64,000 bases of DNA from Sediminibacillus albus (GCF_900101125.1 NZ_FNFL01000007.1:34427-98426); one strand, 5' to 3'; shown: positions 8,246 through 17,223, counted from the first letter of the stretch. The notes: generated from the sequence alone by a model not told the origin. Numbers and translations: made by a program.

Positions 8246-10558
8246 ATGAAGTTTACAAATGGATTTTGGCTTACAAAAGAAGGATATGACATTAACTTTC
8301 CAAGAACCATCCGTGATATAAAGATAGCGGATGAAATGGTAACCCTTTTTGCCCCTTGTAAGGAAATCAATCATAGAGGAGATACGCTGAATATTCCCTC
8401 TCTTACCATTCAATTAACTTCACCGATCGAAAACGTTATTCGGGTGAAAGCTTGGCATCATAAAGGCGGCATTGATAGAAGTCCTGCCTTTGACGTAACG
8501 AGTGCTTCAAAGCCACTGCAAACGGAAACGAAGCAAGAGGAAGTAATTGTTTCCAGTGGTCAATTACAAGTGAAGATACAACGCAGCCCTTTTAAGATTG
8601 AGTTTTTAAACGAGGAACAAAAGTTAACCCATATCGATTCGAAAGGCATTGCCTGGATTCAAGGCCCTGATAAAGAGAGTTATATGCGTGCCCAATTAAA
8701 TCTGAATGTCGGAGAGGATTTATACGGACTTGGGGAGCGGTTCACTCCGTTTGTAAAAAACGGCCAAGTTGTAGACACATGGAATAAAGACGGCGGCACA
8801 AGCTCTGAGCAATCCTATAAAAATATTCCCTTTTACTTAAGTAATCGCGGTTATGGGGTTTTTGTCAATCATCCGGAAAAGGTAAGTTTCGAATTAGGAT
8901 CCGAAGTCGTTTCCAAGAGCCAGTTTAGTGTCGAAGGGGAAGTGCTGGATTATTACATGATTAACGGACCGACACCGAAACAGACGTTAAGCCATTATAC
9001 GGCGTTAACCGGCAAGCCAGCGCTGCCCCCGGCATGGTCTTTCGGTTTATGGCTGACAACTTCCTTTACAACCGATTATAACGAAGAAACGGTGAACCAC
9101 TTTGTAGACGGTATGGCCGAACGGGACATTCCGCTAAGAGTTTTTCATTTCGATTGTTTTTGGATGAAAGAATTTGAATGGTGCAATTTTGAGTGGGACA
9201 GGGATGCTTTTCCGGAACCGGAAGCAATGCTGAAACGATTGAAAGCGAAAGGTTTAAACATATCGGTATGGATTAACCCTTATATCGCTGAAAAATCGGC
9301 ATTATTTGATGAAGCGGCTGCCAAAGGTTATTTGATTAAAAAAGCCAATGGCGATGTCTGGCAATGGGATTTATGGCAGGCAGGAATGGGGATTGTTGAT
9401 TTCACCAATCCGGAAGCTTGTCAGTGGTATGCCGGCAAATTAAAGGCGCTGTTGGATATGGGTGTGGATACCTTCAAAACAGATTTCGGTGAGAGAATAC
9501 CGACCGATGTTGCTTACTTTGATGGTTCCGATCCGCAGCGGATGCATAATTACTATGCTTACCAATTCAACAAAGTCGTCTTTGATTTGCTGAAACAAGA
9601 AAAAGGAGAAGGCGAGGCAGTCGTCTTTGCCCGCTCAGCCACTGCTGGCGGCCAACAGTTCCCTGTCCACTGGGGCGGTGACTGTGATGCCACGTATGAA
9701 TCGATGGCAGAAAGCCTTCGTGGTGGATTATCGTTGGCGCTATCCGGGTTTGGCTATTGGAGTCATGACATTGGCGGCTTCGAAAATACAGCAACTCCAG
9801 ACTTATTTAAACGATGGACGGCATTCGGGCTTTTATCCAGCCATAGTCGTTTACACGGAAGTAAGTCCTATCGGGTGCCATGGTTGTTCGATGAGGAAGC
9901 GGTGGAAGTGACCAAAACTTTCTCAGAGTTAAAAAATCAACTGATGCCGTATCTTTTTGCTAAAGCTGTAGAAAACCATCAGACAGGTGTCCCGGTCATG
10001 CGGCCGATGCTGTTAGAGTTTCCGCATGATCGTAACAGCCATGTATTGGATCAGCAATATATGCTGGGAGACTCCTTGTTGGTTGCTCCAATTTTCAACG
10101 AGGATGGGATAGGATCCTGTTACTTGCCTGATGGCAAATGGACACATTTACTGACAGATGAAGTAGTCGAAGGAGGTTCATGGAACCAGGAAAACTATGA
10201 CTATCTAAGCCTTCCGCTTTTCGTTAAGGAAAATACCATCCTGCCGATGGGCAATAGAAGTGACCGGTCCGATTATAACTATGCGGAGGATGTAACCTTT
10301 GCGATTTACCAACTAAAAGACGGGAAAAAGGCAGAAGCTCAAGTGACAGATGCAAATGGTAACTACAAAGGGAATATCGAGGCAGTCCGTAACGGGAAGA
10401 AAATTACCATCCAAACAGATATGAAGCAGCTATCCTATTCGATTGTCCTGAAAGGAATAGCCACGATAGATTCTGTTTCAGCAGGAGAACGAAAAAAGCG
10501 ATCGGAATACGTCCACATCCACCTGGAAGATTCACAGGAAGTAGTAATAAATCTGTAA
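8246..10558 (+). CDS. yicI: GH31 alpha-xylosidase, YicI-like
   Basis: A 770-residue cytoplasmic GH31 enzyme that closely follows E. coli YicI, which removes alpha-1,6-linked xylose from isoprimeverose and xyloglucan oligosaccharides. The nucleophile is Asp413 in KTDFGERIP, a motif typical of YicI, and the acid/base is Asp479 in WGGDCDATYESM; both lie three residues before the E. coli positions 416 and 482. Domain order is N-terminal beta-sandwich, TIM barrel (about 260-590) and C-terminal beta domains. It has no signal peptide. With the GH31 at 3043 and the secreted GH3 at 10856 it suggests breakdown of alpha-xylosylated oligosaccharides. Substrate preference is inferred from the family. Confidence 0.9.
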   Translation: MKFTNGFWLTKEGYDINFPRTIRDIKIADEMVTLFAPCKEINHRGDTLNIPSLTIQLTSPIENVIRVKAWHHKGGIDRSPAFDVTSASKPLQTETKQEEVIVSSGQLQVKIQRSPFKIEFLNEEQKLTHIDSKGIAWIQGPDKESYMRAQLNLNVGEDLYGLGERFTPFVKNGQVVDTWNKDGGTSSEQSYKNIPFYLSNRGYGVFVNHPEKVSFELGSEVVSKSQFSVEGEVLDYYMINGPTPKQTLSHYTALTGKPALPPAWSFGLWLTTSFTTDYNEETVNHFVDGMAERDIPLRVFHFDCFWMKEFEWCNFEWDRDAFPEPEAMLKRLKAKGLNISVWINPYIAEKSALFDEAAAKGYLIKKANGDVWQWDLWQAGMGIVDFTNPEACQWYAGKLKALLDMGVDTFKTDFGERIPTDVAYFDGSDPQRMHNYYAYQFNKVVFDLLKQEKGEGEAVVFARSATAGGQQFPVHWGGDCDATYESMAESLRGGLSLALSGFGYWSHDIGGFENTATPDLFKRWTAFGLLSSHSRLHGSKSYRVPWLFDEEAVEVTKTFSELKNQLMPYLFAKAVENHQTGVPVMRPMLLEFPHDRNSHVLDQQYMLGDSLLVAPIFNEDGIGSCYLPDGKWTHLLTDEVVEGGSWNQENYDYLSLPLFVKENTILPMGNRSDRSDYNYAEDVTFAIYQLKDGKKAEAQVTDANGNYKGNIEAVRNGKKITIQTDMKQLSYSIVLKGIATIDSVSAGERKKRSEYVHIHLEDSQEVVINL

Positions 10559-10621
10559 GCAATGAATCTAAGTTTCTGTTAGTAGGAGACAGACCAAAAT
10601 AGATAACAGCAAAAATATCAG

Positions 10622-10692
10622 ACCACCGTTTCATGCACATAGAAGCCTTTTTCTAAAAAACGTTTCTGCAAAGAGAGAATGGAAACGGTGGT
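10622..10692. repeat. inverted repeat flanking 49-base loop
   Basis: ACCACCGTTTC (10622-10632) is exactly complementary to GAAACGGTGGT (10682-10692). The pair lies between the YicI-like gene and the GH3 gene and could be an operator pair or a large stem-loop. There is no T run after it, so a simple terminator is unlikely. Confidence 0.5.
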
Positions 10693-10787
10693 TTGTTATA
10701 TATTCATGACTTTCTATTTAGTACAGACAGGAAAAGTATCTGCCAATTACGGAGGTGGTTCATGAAAGGTAATGATGTTAACCAAAA

Positions 10788-10802
10788 ATGAAAGCGTTTT
10801 TT
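10788..10802 (+). promoter_or_regulatory. cre-like site before GH3
   Basis: ATGAAAGCGTTTTTT matches the CcpA site consensus except for one base near the right end. It lies 54 bases upstream of the GH3 start and suggests that this gene has its own catabolite-controlled promoter. Confidence 0.55.
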
Positions 10803-10855
10803 AGGTGGCCCATCGGCATTTCGAAAACTTATTACTGGGAGTGGAGGATGTGTAT

Positions 10856-13800
10856 ATGAAAATAGTGAAAAGAAGTTTGAAAATAAGCTTTAGTATGTTA
10901 CTAATTCTTGTCCTGAGTATGCAAGGAGTTCCGGCAACAAGTACGGATATAGTCCATGCGGCAGACCAAAACTATGATTATCCTTTTCAGAATCCAAACC
11001 TATCATTGGGAGAAAGAGTAGATGATCTTCTATCAAGGCTTACACTTGATGAAAAAGTATCGCTATTACATCAGTATCAGCCGGCGATCCCTCGATTGGG
11101 AATAGAATCTTTCCGGACTGGTACAGAAGCGTTACACGGTGTCTCTTGGTTGGGAAATGCTACGGTATTTCCGCAGGCAACCGGTCTTGCTAATACGTGG
11201 AATAAATCGCTGATTGAGGATGTTGGGTCCGCGGTTGGTGATGAAGTCAGGGCATTTCATAAAAAATATCCCGAAGATGTAGGATTATCGGTGTGGGCTC
11301 CTGTAGTAGACTTGCAGCGTGATCCACGAGCCGGTAGAAATGAAGAGGGCTTCGGAGAAGATCCGTATCTAACCGGCCAAATATCAACAGCTTATTCTAT
11401 TGGACTAAAGGGAAAAGACTCTTTTTACGTTAAAACGATTCCCACTTTAAAGCATTTTCTGGGGTATAACAATGAAGAAAATCGCGGGGCTAGTTCTTCA
11501 AGTCTTGATCCGAGAAATCTATATGAATATCAGTTAAAGTCGTTTCAATACGCGATTGAATCTGGCGCAGCATTATCTATGATGCCTGCTTATAATGCGA
11601 TTAATGGTAAGCCGGCAAACCTAAGCCCGCTAATAAACGATGTAGTCAAAGATGAATGGGCGGATGATTTCTTCGTTGTGAGTGATGCTGGCGATATCTC
11701 CGGCATGGTTAACGATCATCATTATGTCGACACCTATGCTGAAGCTGCTGCCTTGTCAATTAAAGCTGGAGTGGACAGTTTTACCGACCAGGATGATAAT
11801 GCAGAGATTGTAACAGGATGGATCCATGATGCTTTAGCACAGGACCTTCTGACAGAGGCAGATATTGACGAAGCCGTCCGAAATATTTTATCGGTACGAT
11901 TCCGAACAGGTGAGTTTGATGGACCAGAGTTAGATCTATACGCAGATATCGATGAAAGCGTCATTAACAGCGAAGAACATCAGCAGCTGGCATTGGAAAC
12001 GGCCCAGGAACAACTGGTATTACTTAAAAATCAAGAACAGGCGCTTCCGCTAAACAAGGATGTGGAAGGGAAAGTTGCCGTGATTGGGCCACTGGCTGAC
12101 CAGGTATTTAATGATTTTTACAGCGGTACGCTTCCATATACGGTTTCTACGCTGGAAGGTGTCAAATCTAAAGTTACCGAGGAACAGGTTGCCTTTTCAC
12201 GAGGTGTTAATCAAATTGCATTAAAATCAAAAGCAACAAATAAATATGTGACTGCCTCCCCAGAGGGAGATGTTAACTTGACGGCAAATTCAGATAGTAT
12301 TGGTGTAAATGAAACATTTTCCTTATATGATTTTGGATGGGATCAGTATCTGTTGCGGGCGCATGCGAACGATATGTATGTGGCAAATAAAAATGGTTCC
12401 AGTGATGTCGTAAACAATGAAACATCCCCGGGCCGTCAGGAAGATAAACCAGGGACACAAGACTGGTTCACTTATCAAAACTACAATTATGAAAAGCAGG
12501 CGGATGGAACATTTGCGCTTTATAACTATCAAACAGGCCATTGGGACACAGGGCTTGAAGGCGGAAGATATGTCACAGTCGGAGAAGAGACACCTCATAA
12601 ATTAACAGCAACCAAACAATCGATCACTGGTGACACGGAAAAATTTGACCAGATCGTCGTAGTGGATGGAGAAGAGGAGGCCCAAAAGACGGCGCAGGAA
12701 GCAGAAGCAGCCATCGTTGTTGTTGGTGACCAAACATTATTGAACTCCCGTGAAACAATTGACCGGGAAGATATTATCTTACCCCCATCGCAAAAAGAAT
12801 TAATTAATAAGGTAGCAGCGGTGAACGAAAATACAATCGTTGTTTTAGTTTCCAGTTACCCGATGGCGATGCCGGAAATTGAAAGTAACCCTAATGTAAA
12901 AGCGATTCTTTATTCAGCCCATGGCGGCCAGGAAGAAGGGAATGCGATCGCTGATGCTTTATTTGGCGATTATGCCCCCGCCGGCAGATTGAATCAAACC
13001 TGGTATGAAAGTGTCGATCAGCTGGCAGATATAATGGAGTATGACATTATCAAAGGAGAGAGAACCTATCAATATTTTGATGGGGAACCGCTATATCCAT
13101 TTGGTCACGGACTTACTTACACCGACTTTGAATATAGTAATTTACGTTTAAGCTCCCATCATATAGAAGATGATGGCGAAGTAACCGTTCGTGCCGATAT
13201 TACAAATACCGCAACCATGGCCAGTGATGAAGTTGCCCAACTATATGTACATGACAAAAAAGCAAGCGTAAAACGGCCAATAGAAGAGTTGAAAGGTTTC
13301 GAGCGGATTCATCTCAAGCCTAATCAAACCAAAACCGTTACGTTTACTTTACCCGCCAGCGAGCTTGCTTTTTGGGATGTATCGCGGGATAAGTATGTAG
13401 TGGAATCCGGCACATTCGATATCATGGTTGGCAGATCTTCCGATGACATTGAACTGAAAGGAACGCTTAAGGTCGATGGAGAAAAAGTACCAACTAGAGA
13501 TCTTACCAAAGAAACAAAAGCAGAAAACTACGATAATTACAGCGGTGTTAAACTCGTTGAAGAATCAACATCCGAATCCTATGCCATAGGGGAGATTGAT
13601 ACAGGGGATTGGCTTGCCTTTGAAAATGTTAAATTCCCTAAGGGCATTTCCGAATTGAAGGTACGTGTTGCGAGTCAGGAAAACGGCGGCACGATTGAAT
13701 TACGACTTGATGATCCGCAAAGCGGTAAGCTGGCAGGTACTGTTAATGTTCCAGCTACCGGTGGATTGCAGAATTGGGAAACAGTAACAACGGATGTAAG

Positions 13801-13876
13801 GAAATTAGCTGGAAAACATGATGTTTATCTAACTTTTAAAGGTAATTTCACGTTCGACGCGTTCCAACTGAAATAA
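10856..13876 (+). CDS. secreted GH3 glycosidase with beta-trefoil-like insert and CBM6
   Basis: A 1006-residue exported family 3 beta-glycosidase (glucosidase or xylosidase type). Start ATG 10856 has GGAGG eight bases upstream and is followed by a signal peptide of about 34-38 residues. The GH3 N-terminal barrel covers about 45-370, with the nucleophile Asp277 in VVSDAGD. The alpha/beta C-terminal domain is interrupted at about 454-590 by a segment (SKATNKYV, FSLYDFGWDQYLLRA, YVTVGEETP) that looks like a fascin or ricin beta-trefoil. A fibronectin-type domain (about 770-880) and a C-terminal CBM6 (about 887-1006, KAENYDNYSG and DTGDWLAF) follow. It probably trims a polysaccharide or oligosaccharide outside the cell for the upstream transporter. 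Confidence 0.9.
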   Translation: MKIVKRSLKISFSMLLILVLSMQGVPATSTDIVHAADQNYDYPFQNPNLSLGERVDDLLSRLTLDEKVSLLHQYQPAIPRLGIESFRTGTEALHGVSWLGNATVFPQATGLANTWNKSLIEDVGSAVGDEVRAFHKKYPEDVGLSVWAPVVDLQRDPRAGRNEEGFGEDPYLTGQISTAYSIGLKGKDSFYVKTIPTLKHFLGYNNEENRGASSSSLDPRNLYEYQLKSFQYAIESGAALSMMPAYNAINGKPANLSPLINDVVKDEWADDFFVVSDAGDISGMVNDHHYVDTYAEAAALSIKAGVDSFTDQDDNAEIVTGWIHDALAQDLLTEADIDEAVRNILSVRFRTGEFDGPELDLYADIDESVINSEEHQQLALETAQEQLVLLKNQEQALPLNKDVEGKVAVIGPLADQVFNDFYSGTLPYTVSTLEGVKSKVTEEQVAFSRGVNQIALKSKATNKYVTASPEGDVNLTANSDSIGVNETFSLYDFGWDQYLLRAHANDMYVANKNGSSDVVNNETSPGRQEDKPGTQDWFTYQNYNYEKQADGTFALYNYQTGHWDTGLEGGRYVTVGEETPHKLTATKQSITGDTEKFDQIVVVDGEEEAQKTAQEAEAAIVVVGDQTLLNSRETIDREDIILPPSQKELINKVAAVNENTIVVLVSSYPMAMPEIESNPNVKAILYSAHGGQEEGNAIADALFGDYAPAGRLNQTWYESVDQLADIMEYDIIKGERTYQYFDGEPLYPFGHGLTYTDFEYSNLRLSSHHIEDDGEVTVRADITNTATMASDEVAQLYVHDKKASVKRPIEELKGFERIHLKPNQTKTVTFTLPASELAFWDVSRDKYVVESGTFDIMVGRSSDDIELKGTLKVDGEKVPTRDLTKETKAENYDNYSGVKLVEESTSESYAIGEIDTGDWLAFENVKFPKGISELKVRVASQENGGTIELRLDDPQSGKLAGTVNVPATGGLQNWETVTTDVRKLAGKHDVYLTFKGNFTFDAFQLK

Positions 13877-13884
13877 GCTGAATG

Positions 13885-13920
13885 AAAAGCCTGATCTATG
13901 AATGATCAGGCTTTTTTTTT
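13885..13920 (+). terminator. terminator of glycan locus
   Basis: AAAAGCCTGATC pairs with GATCAGGCTTTT around TATGAAT and is followed by a long T run. It closes the glycan-utilisation locus. Confidence 0.92.
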
Positions 13921-13952
13921 CATTTGCTTTCATACTACTCAGTTTACAAACT

Positions 13953-14086
13953 ATTATATTGCTAATTGATTTTCTCGGTTTCCTTGGAAAACTCCGAGAA
14001 CAACAGCCCGCCCAGGCTTATGATAAGCTTATCCATTGCTTGATTCCGTATCGTGAAAAGGGCCTTATCATTGTATCCGATTTCCA
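13953..14086. repeat. direct repeat, left copy (134 bp)
   Basis: These 134 bases recur at 14705-14838, offset by exactly 752 bases, with only a few substitutions. The sequence encodes, on the minus strand, the C-terminal helix-turn-helix part of the ArpU-like protein whose intact copy starts at 15160. Confidence 0.92.
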
Positions 14087-14159
14087 ACTTTGTTTTCTCG
14101 GTCATTATTTTGTGGATGTTAAGGCTAAAAGAGATGATATTACTGATAAGTATGCCCAA
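13962..14159 (-). pseudogene. truncated ArpU-like C-terminus
   Basis: The minus-strand frame ends with the same 38 or so residues as the ArpU-like gene at 14714-15160 (GYNDKALFTIRNQAMDK, then SKETEKIN) but its N-terminal part is unrelated. It is best read as a truncated duplicate of a phage late-transcription regulator rather than a functional gene, because the remaining ArpU domain is missing and there is no good ribosome site. Confidence 0.75.
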
Positions 14160-14240
14160 ATAGAAAAGTGGGTGATAAATAGACTAGCAGAATATAATGG
14201 TGGCTACAATGTGGTATTAGGAGTACTATTAAACGGGTAG
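14087..14240 (+). pseudogene. possible C-terminal gene fragment
   Basis: Right after the left repeat the plus strand reads as an open frame with protein-like composition (HYFVDVKAKRDDITDKY, IEKWVINRLAEYNGGY) ending at the TAG at 14238. It has no start of its own in this stretch and is fused in frame to antisense repeat sequence. It is probably the tail of a gene cut off when the duplicated segment was inserted. I do not recognise the family. Confidence 0.35.
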
Positions 14241-14351
14241 ATTTTTATTCAAGTTCTGAAAAAATAAGTCAATCTAGTAGTGTAGACGCTCCGTAGAATA
14301 CTTTGGTATATAATATAGATAAAATAAAATCTGGAAAGTTTGGTGGGTTAA

Positions 14352-14603
14352 ATGAACTGGAAATTAAGGATTCCGCTTATTATTTTTTTGTTGGGTTTAA
14401 TATCTGCTATATATCAAAGTAATCCCAGCTTCTTTTTAATAGAAAATTATCTGTTTAAAAGTGTACAACTCTTCGTTACTCTATTTATAGTGGTTTATTT
14501 ATTTGAAAAGATAGGGATAAACAAAATAAAAGTTCACTTTTTAATAGGTTTGCTAATAATATGTTTTGGTATTGCGGTTGATTATTTTTGGTTATTTCTA
14601 TAA
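14352..14603 (+). CDS. small membrane protein, unknown
   Basis: An 83-residue protein of two or three hydrophobic helices (IPLIIFLLGLISAIY, LFVTLFIVVYLFEKIG, FLIGLLIICFGIAVDY). A GGTGGG site lies six bases before the ATG. It is AT-rich compared with the flanking chromosome and sits between the two copies of the 134-bp repeat, so it looks like acquired DNA. No family is recognised. Confidence 0.6.
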   Translation: MNWKLRIPLIIFLLGLISAIYQSNPSFFLIENYLFKSVQLFVTLFIVVYLFEKIGINKIKVHFLIGLLIICFGIAVDYFWLFL

Positions 14604-14704
14604 AAATGTTATTTAAAGCAGACATATACCTTGCCTGCTTTTTTAATACTTCTCAGCGAATGAATACTCCTTTTCTTCTCGCTTTACATGTAAGGAACTC
14701 ACTA

Positions 14705-14838
14705 ATTATATTGCTAATTGATTTTCTCGGTTTCCTTGGAAAACTCCGTGAACACCAGCCCACCCAAGCTTATGATAAGCTTATCCATTGCTTGATTCCG
14801 TATCGTGAAAAGGGCCTTATCATTGTATCCGATTTCCA
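14705..14838. repeat. direct repeat, right copy (134 bp)
   Basis: This is the second copy of the 134-bp repeat at 13953-14086. It is part of the intact ArpU-like gene, so this is presumably the original and the left copy is the duplicate. Confidence 0.92.
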
Positions 14839-15160
14839 TTGCTGATTTTTCGATCGACCAACTGTTGAAATAACGGTATTGGATGAATTCCTTTTCAATA
14901 GAGGACAACTCCGCTATTGCCCGCTCTATCGATGCCATTAATATTTCCAGTTCCGTTAATTCATTCTCCAATATTTCATGATTGCCAACGGCAGTTACCC
15001 TTCTTGTTCCCTCAGGCATTTTTTGGGGAGGTAAGAGACGCTCTATTTGTTTTTTTATGTTAATAGCTGCTACCTTATAGTTGTTGTAATTCTTCAGGTG
15101 TTTTTCGATGATTTTGATCATTTTCTTTCTTTCTTGCTTATCTAAATCAATAAAAAACAT
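14714..15160 (-). CDS. ArpU-family phage late-gene regulator
   Basis: A 148-residue protein with the layout of ArpU-type phage transcriptional regulators, an N-terminal helical region, a central EKEFIQYRYFN motif typical of sigma-like recognition, and a C-terminal helix-turn-helix (SAMEIGYNDKALFTIRNQAM). The ATG at 15160 has AAAGGGGG upstream. No other phage genes adjoin it, so it is an isolated phage remnant, distinct from the larger remnant at 36.5-42.5 kb. Whether it still binds a promoter is unknown. Confidence 0.8.
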   Translation of the reverse strand: MFFIDLDKQERKKMIKIIEKHLKNYNNYKVAAINIKKQIERLLPPQKMPEGTRRVTAVGNHEILENELTELEILMASIERAIAELSSIEKEFIQYRYFNSWSIEKSAMEIGYNDKALFTIRNQAMDKLIISLGGLVFTEFSKETEKIN

Positions 15161-15339
15161 TTAAAAACCCCCTTTTTATATAAAGTATTTTTCACTCTAT
15201 ATAAATAAAAGAAGGAAACTGTTTAATTTTGTAAACTGTTTTTTGGTTTTCTTTTATTCAATGACATTGGTATCTTAAAATGGATGGAAGCGGTGCTGTC
15301 CCTCCAGACAAAAAACTAGTTTAAACTACTGGTAGGCAT

Positions 15340-15365
15340 AAAAAAGCAGGAGCAACAGCCCCTGC
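15340..15365 (-). terminator. terminator of glycosidase gene
   Basis: On the minus strand GCAGGGGC pairs with GCTCCTGC (one G-T pair) around TGTT and is followed by six T residues. It lies ten bases after the stop of the phosphodiester glycosidase gene. Confidence 0.85.
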
Positions 15366-15374
15366 CGATTTCTC

Positions 15375-16940
15375 TTACTCCATGAGAAAAATTCCCTCTG
15401 CGATTGCCCGCTCCGCGCCACCCGACGGGGTATTAACGAGTTCCCCGCCGATGACCATTGTTGTCGAGCCGCCTCCGTCAAGGTTCATGCCTTCTACAGC
15501 TCCCAAATTCTGCAACAGTTGTGCACTCTCATAAAAATTCAAACCAATACTCGTACCGGGATTGCGGCCGTCGATTGTCACGAACAGAAGATTGCCGTTT
15601 TCTTTGATACCCGCAAGTGTTCTTGGGTGGCGGTATAACGCAAAGTTGTAATAGAATTCATTGCTCCAGTTAAAACCTTCTTCCTTGGCGTTAATAGCAA
15701 TCAGGCCATCTTGGAGCAAGCGGGGAGCACCGTTGACGATGTTCATCGTTTCTTCAGGAGAAACGGCATTTCCATCGATAAAGAGTTGTTCCTCAACGTC
15801 TACTGTTTCCCCGATTTGCGTATTTTTCCTAAGCCAATCGGCAGCATCTCCCGTCGCCAGAAGTACTGTGCCACTCTCAGGTATCGGACTGCCGCTTCCC
15901 TCCTTAACGGATACGATATGGTTCTGCTCATCCAGGATTACTTCATAATCACCGGTTGCAGGGGTGGTGTCCCCAAATGCAGTGGTAAATTGAATGATTT
16001 CTTCCTTATCTGTGCAGGTAACATCGTGCATCGGCAAATCGGATGGTGCATCATCCGTGCCGCCGCAGCTTCGAATTAGGCCGGGTATGCGGTTGAGACC
16101 ATCGATGATCCGTGACTCTCCATTAGCTGTTTCAAGCTTAAGAGCCGTCTTCACCTTTCCAATTGCTGCATTGTTCTCCTGTAAAGCCAAACTGGTCCGC
16201 TCCCCGACAGATTCACTGATCAACTCACCATTAAGTACGGATGTACCGGCAGGGGATCCTGGGGTTCCATCTCTGCTTCCTACAACAAAGTAGCCGCCAT
16301 TCACAGCAGCAAACGCATTTTTTCTTTTTACCATGGAAGACAGGGCTTCATTCCCTTGTATTTGTCCGTAGCCTAATCCGGTTTGGATAGTTCCATTAAA
16401 TTCACCGGGGTCGATTTCCAGCACATCAATGCTCCATGGCCCAGTGCTTTTCCGCGTCCCATCATATTCGGAATAGGCAACCCGTGAGACAGTAAACCCT
16501 TTAGCCCTCAACTTATCTGCCTGAATATCAGCCTCTTCCCTGGTAGCAAACTGTCCGACCTGTACGGCATGGCCAATCGTTTTATCGGCTATATCTGTCA
16601 CAATGTGTTTCGGATCTTTAATCGTATGGATGGTGGCATGGAATCCTTTTTTCCTTAATTTTTTTTGCAGTTCCAGGGCTTCTTTTTTGTTGTTAAAAAA
16701 ATCAAGCTCCGCTGTATAAAATGCTTGCTGCGCTTCAACCCCCTTGTCAATCTCCGTATGTGTAACTCCAGGAGATAATTCAGTGACTTTTCGTGTTTCC
16801 GGCACATTTTCCGTTTCAGTTAACAGAGTGGCAGTGCCTGAATTGCTCATTGCCAGGCTGCCTTCATGAGCAGCTGCCAACAAAAGCATAATCATAAACA
16901 ACAGAGAGATAGCCAACTTACCGATATTCGTTCGTCCCAT
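15375..16940 (-). CDS. exported phosphodiester glycosidase (NAGPA) with SPOR repeats
   Basis: A 521-residue secreted protein. It has an N-terminal signal or membrane segment (about 8-28), then two SPOR-like repeats (about 70-155, FYTAELDFFNNKKEALELQ and HAVQVGQFATREEADIQ) that bind denuded glycan strands. The C-terminal half is a phosphodiester glycosidase (NAGPA, formerly DUF2233) domain with AAVNGGYF, TIDGR and the conserved NLDGGGSTTMV near the end. Such enzymes remove covering sugars from phosphodiesters and in Bacilli are thought to act on cell-wall or teichoic acid structures. It is monocistronic and divergent from htpG. Confidence 0.85.
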   Translation of the reverse strand: MGRTNIGKLAISLLFMIMLLLAAAHEGSLAMSNSGTATLLTETENVPETRKVTELSPGVTHTEIDKGVEAQQAFYTAELDFFNNKKEALELQKKLRKKGFHATIHTIKDPKHIVTDIADKTIGHAVQVGQFATREEADIQADKLRAKGFTVSRVAYSEYDGTRKSTGPWSIDVLEIDPGEFNGTIQTGLGYGQIQGNEALSSMVKRKNAFAAVNGGYFVVGSRDGTPGSPAGTSVLNGELISESVGERTSLALQENNAAIGKVKTALKLETANGESRIIDGLNRIPGLIRSCGGTDDAPSDLPMHDVTCTDKEEIIQFTTAFGDTTPATGDYEVILDEQNHIVSVKEGSGSPIPESGTVLLATGDAADWLRKNTQIGETVDVEEQLFIDGNAVSPEETMNIVNGAPRLLQDGLIAINAKEEGFNWSNEFYYNFALYRHPRTLAGIKENGNLLFVTIDGRNPGTSIGLNFYESAQLLQNLGAVEGMNLDGGGSTTMVIGGELVNTPSGGAERAIAEGIFLME

Positions 16941-17096
16941 TGCTCATTCCTCCTTGATTTAGATTGGCAAAGCGTTTCCTGCATTACACACCCTTATTCA
17001 ATGGACACAATTGTATTCCTTCCGCTTTAACATCTCTAAAAAAAACTATATAAAAGCAGCTCAAGTTGGTTTCTTGCCCATGATTAATCATGGATA

Positions 17097-17125
17097 TTGA
17101 CACCATTTAGGAGATGTGATATTTA
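17097..17125 (+). promoter_or_regulatory. sigma-A promoter of htpG
   Basis: TTGACA at 17097-17102 is followed after 17 bases by TATTTA at 17120-17125 with an extended TGA just before it. The start of transcription would fall just before the CIRCE operator. Confidence 0.75.
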
Positions 17126-17136
17126 TTTGTTAGGCA

Positions 17137-17163
17137 TTAGCACTCTTAAGCTTTGAGTGCTAA
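17137..17163. promoter_or_regulatory. CIRCE operator (HrcA site)
   Basis: TTAGCACTC, nine bases, then GAGTGCTAA is a perfect match to the CIRCE inverted repeat bound by the HrcA heat-shock repressor. It sits 12 bases after the -10 box and 61 bases before the htpG start, in the 5' leader. Confidence 0.97.
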
Positions 17164-17223
17164 GACGTGTATTTCTATTTCACTAATAACGCCAAATAAC
17201 TTATCCAAAAGGGGATGTTGCAA

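Noticed and set aside
14588-14845. Plus-strand frame across the right 134-bp repeat
   Set aside because: It is the antisense of the ArpU-like coding sequence and has no initiation signal.
16971-16990. cre-like sequence upstream of the phosphodiester glycosidase
   Set aside because: Two mismatches at conserved positions make a CcpA site doubtful.
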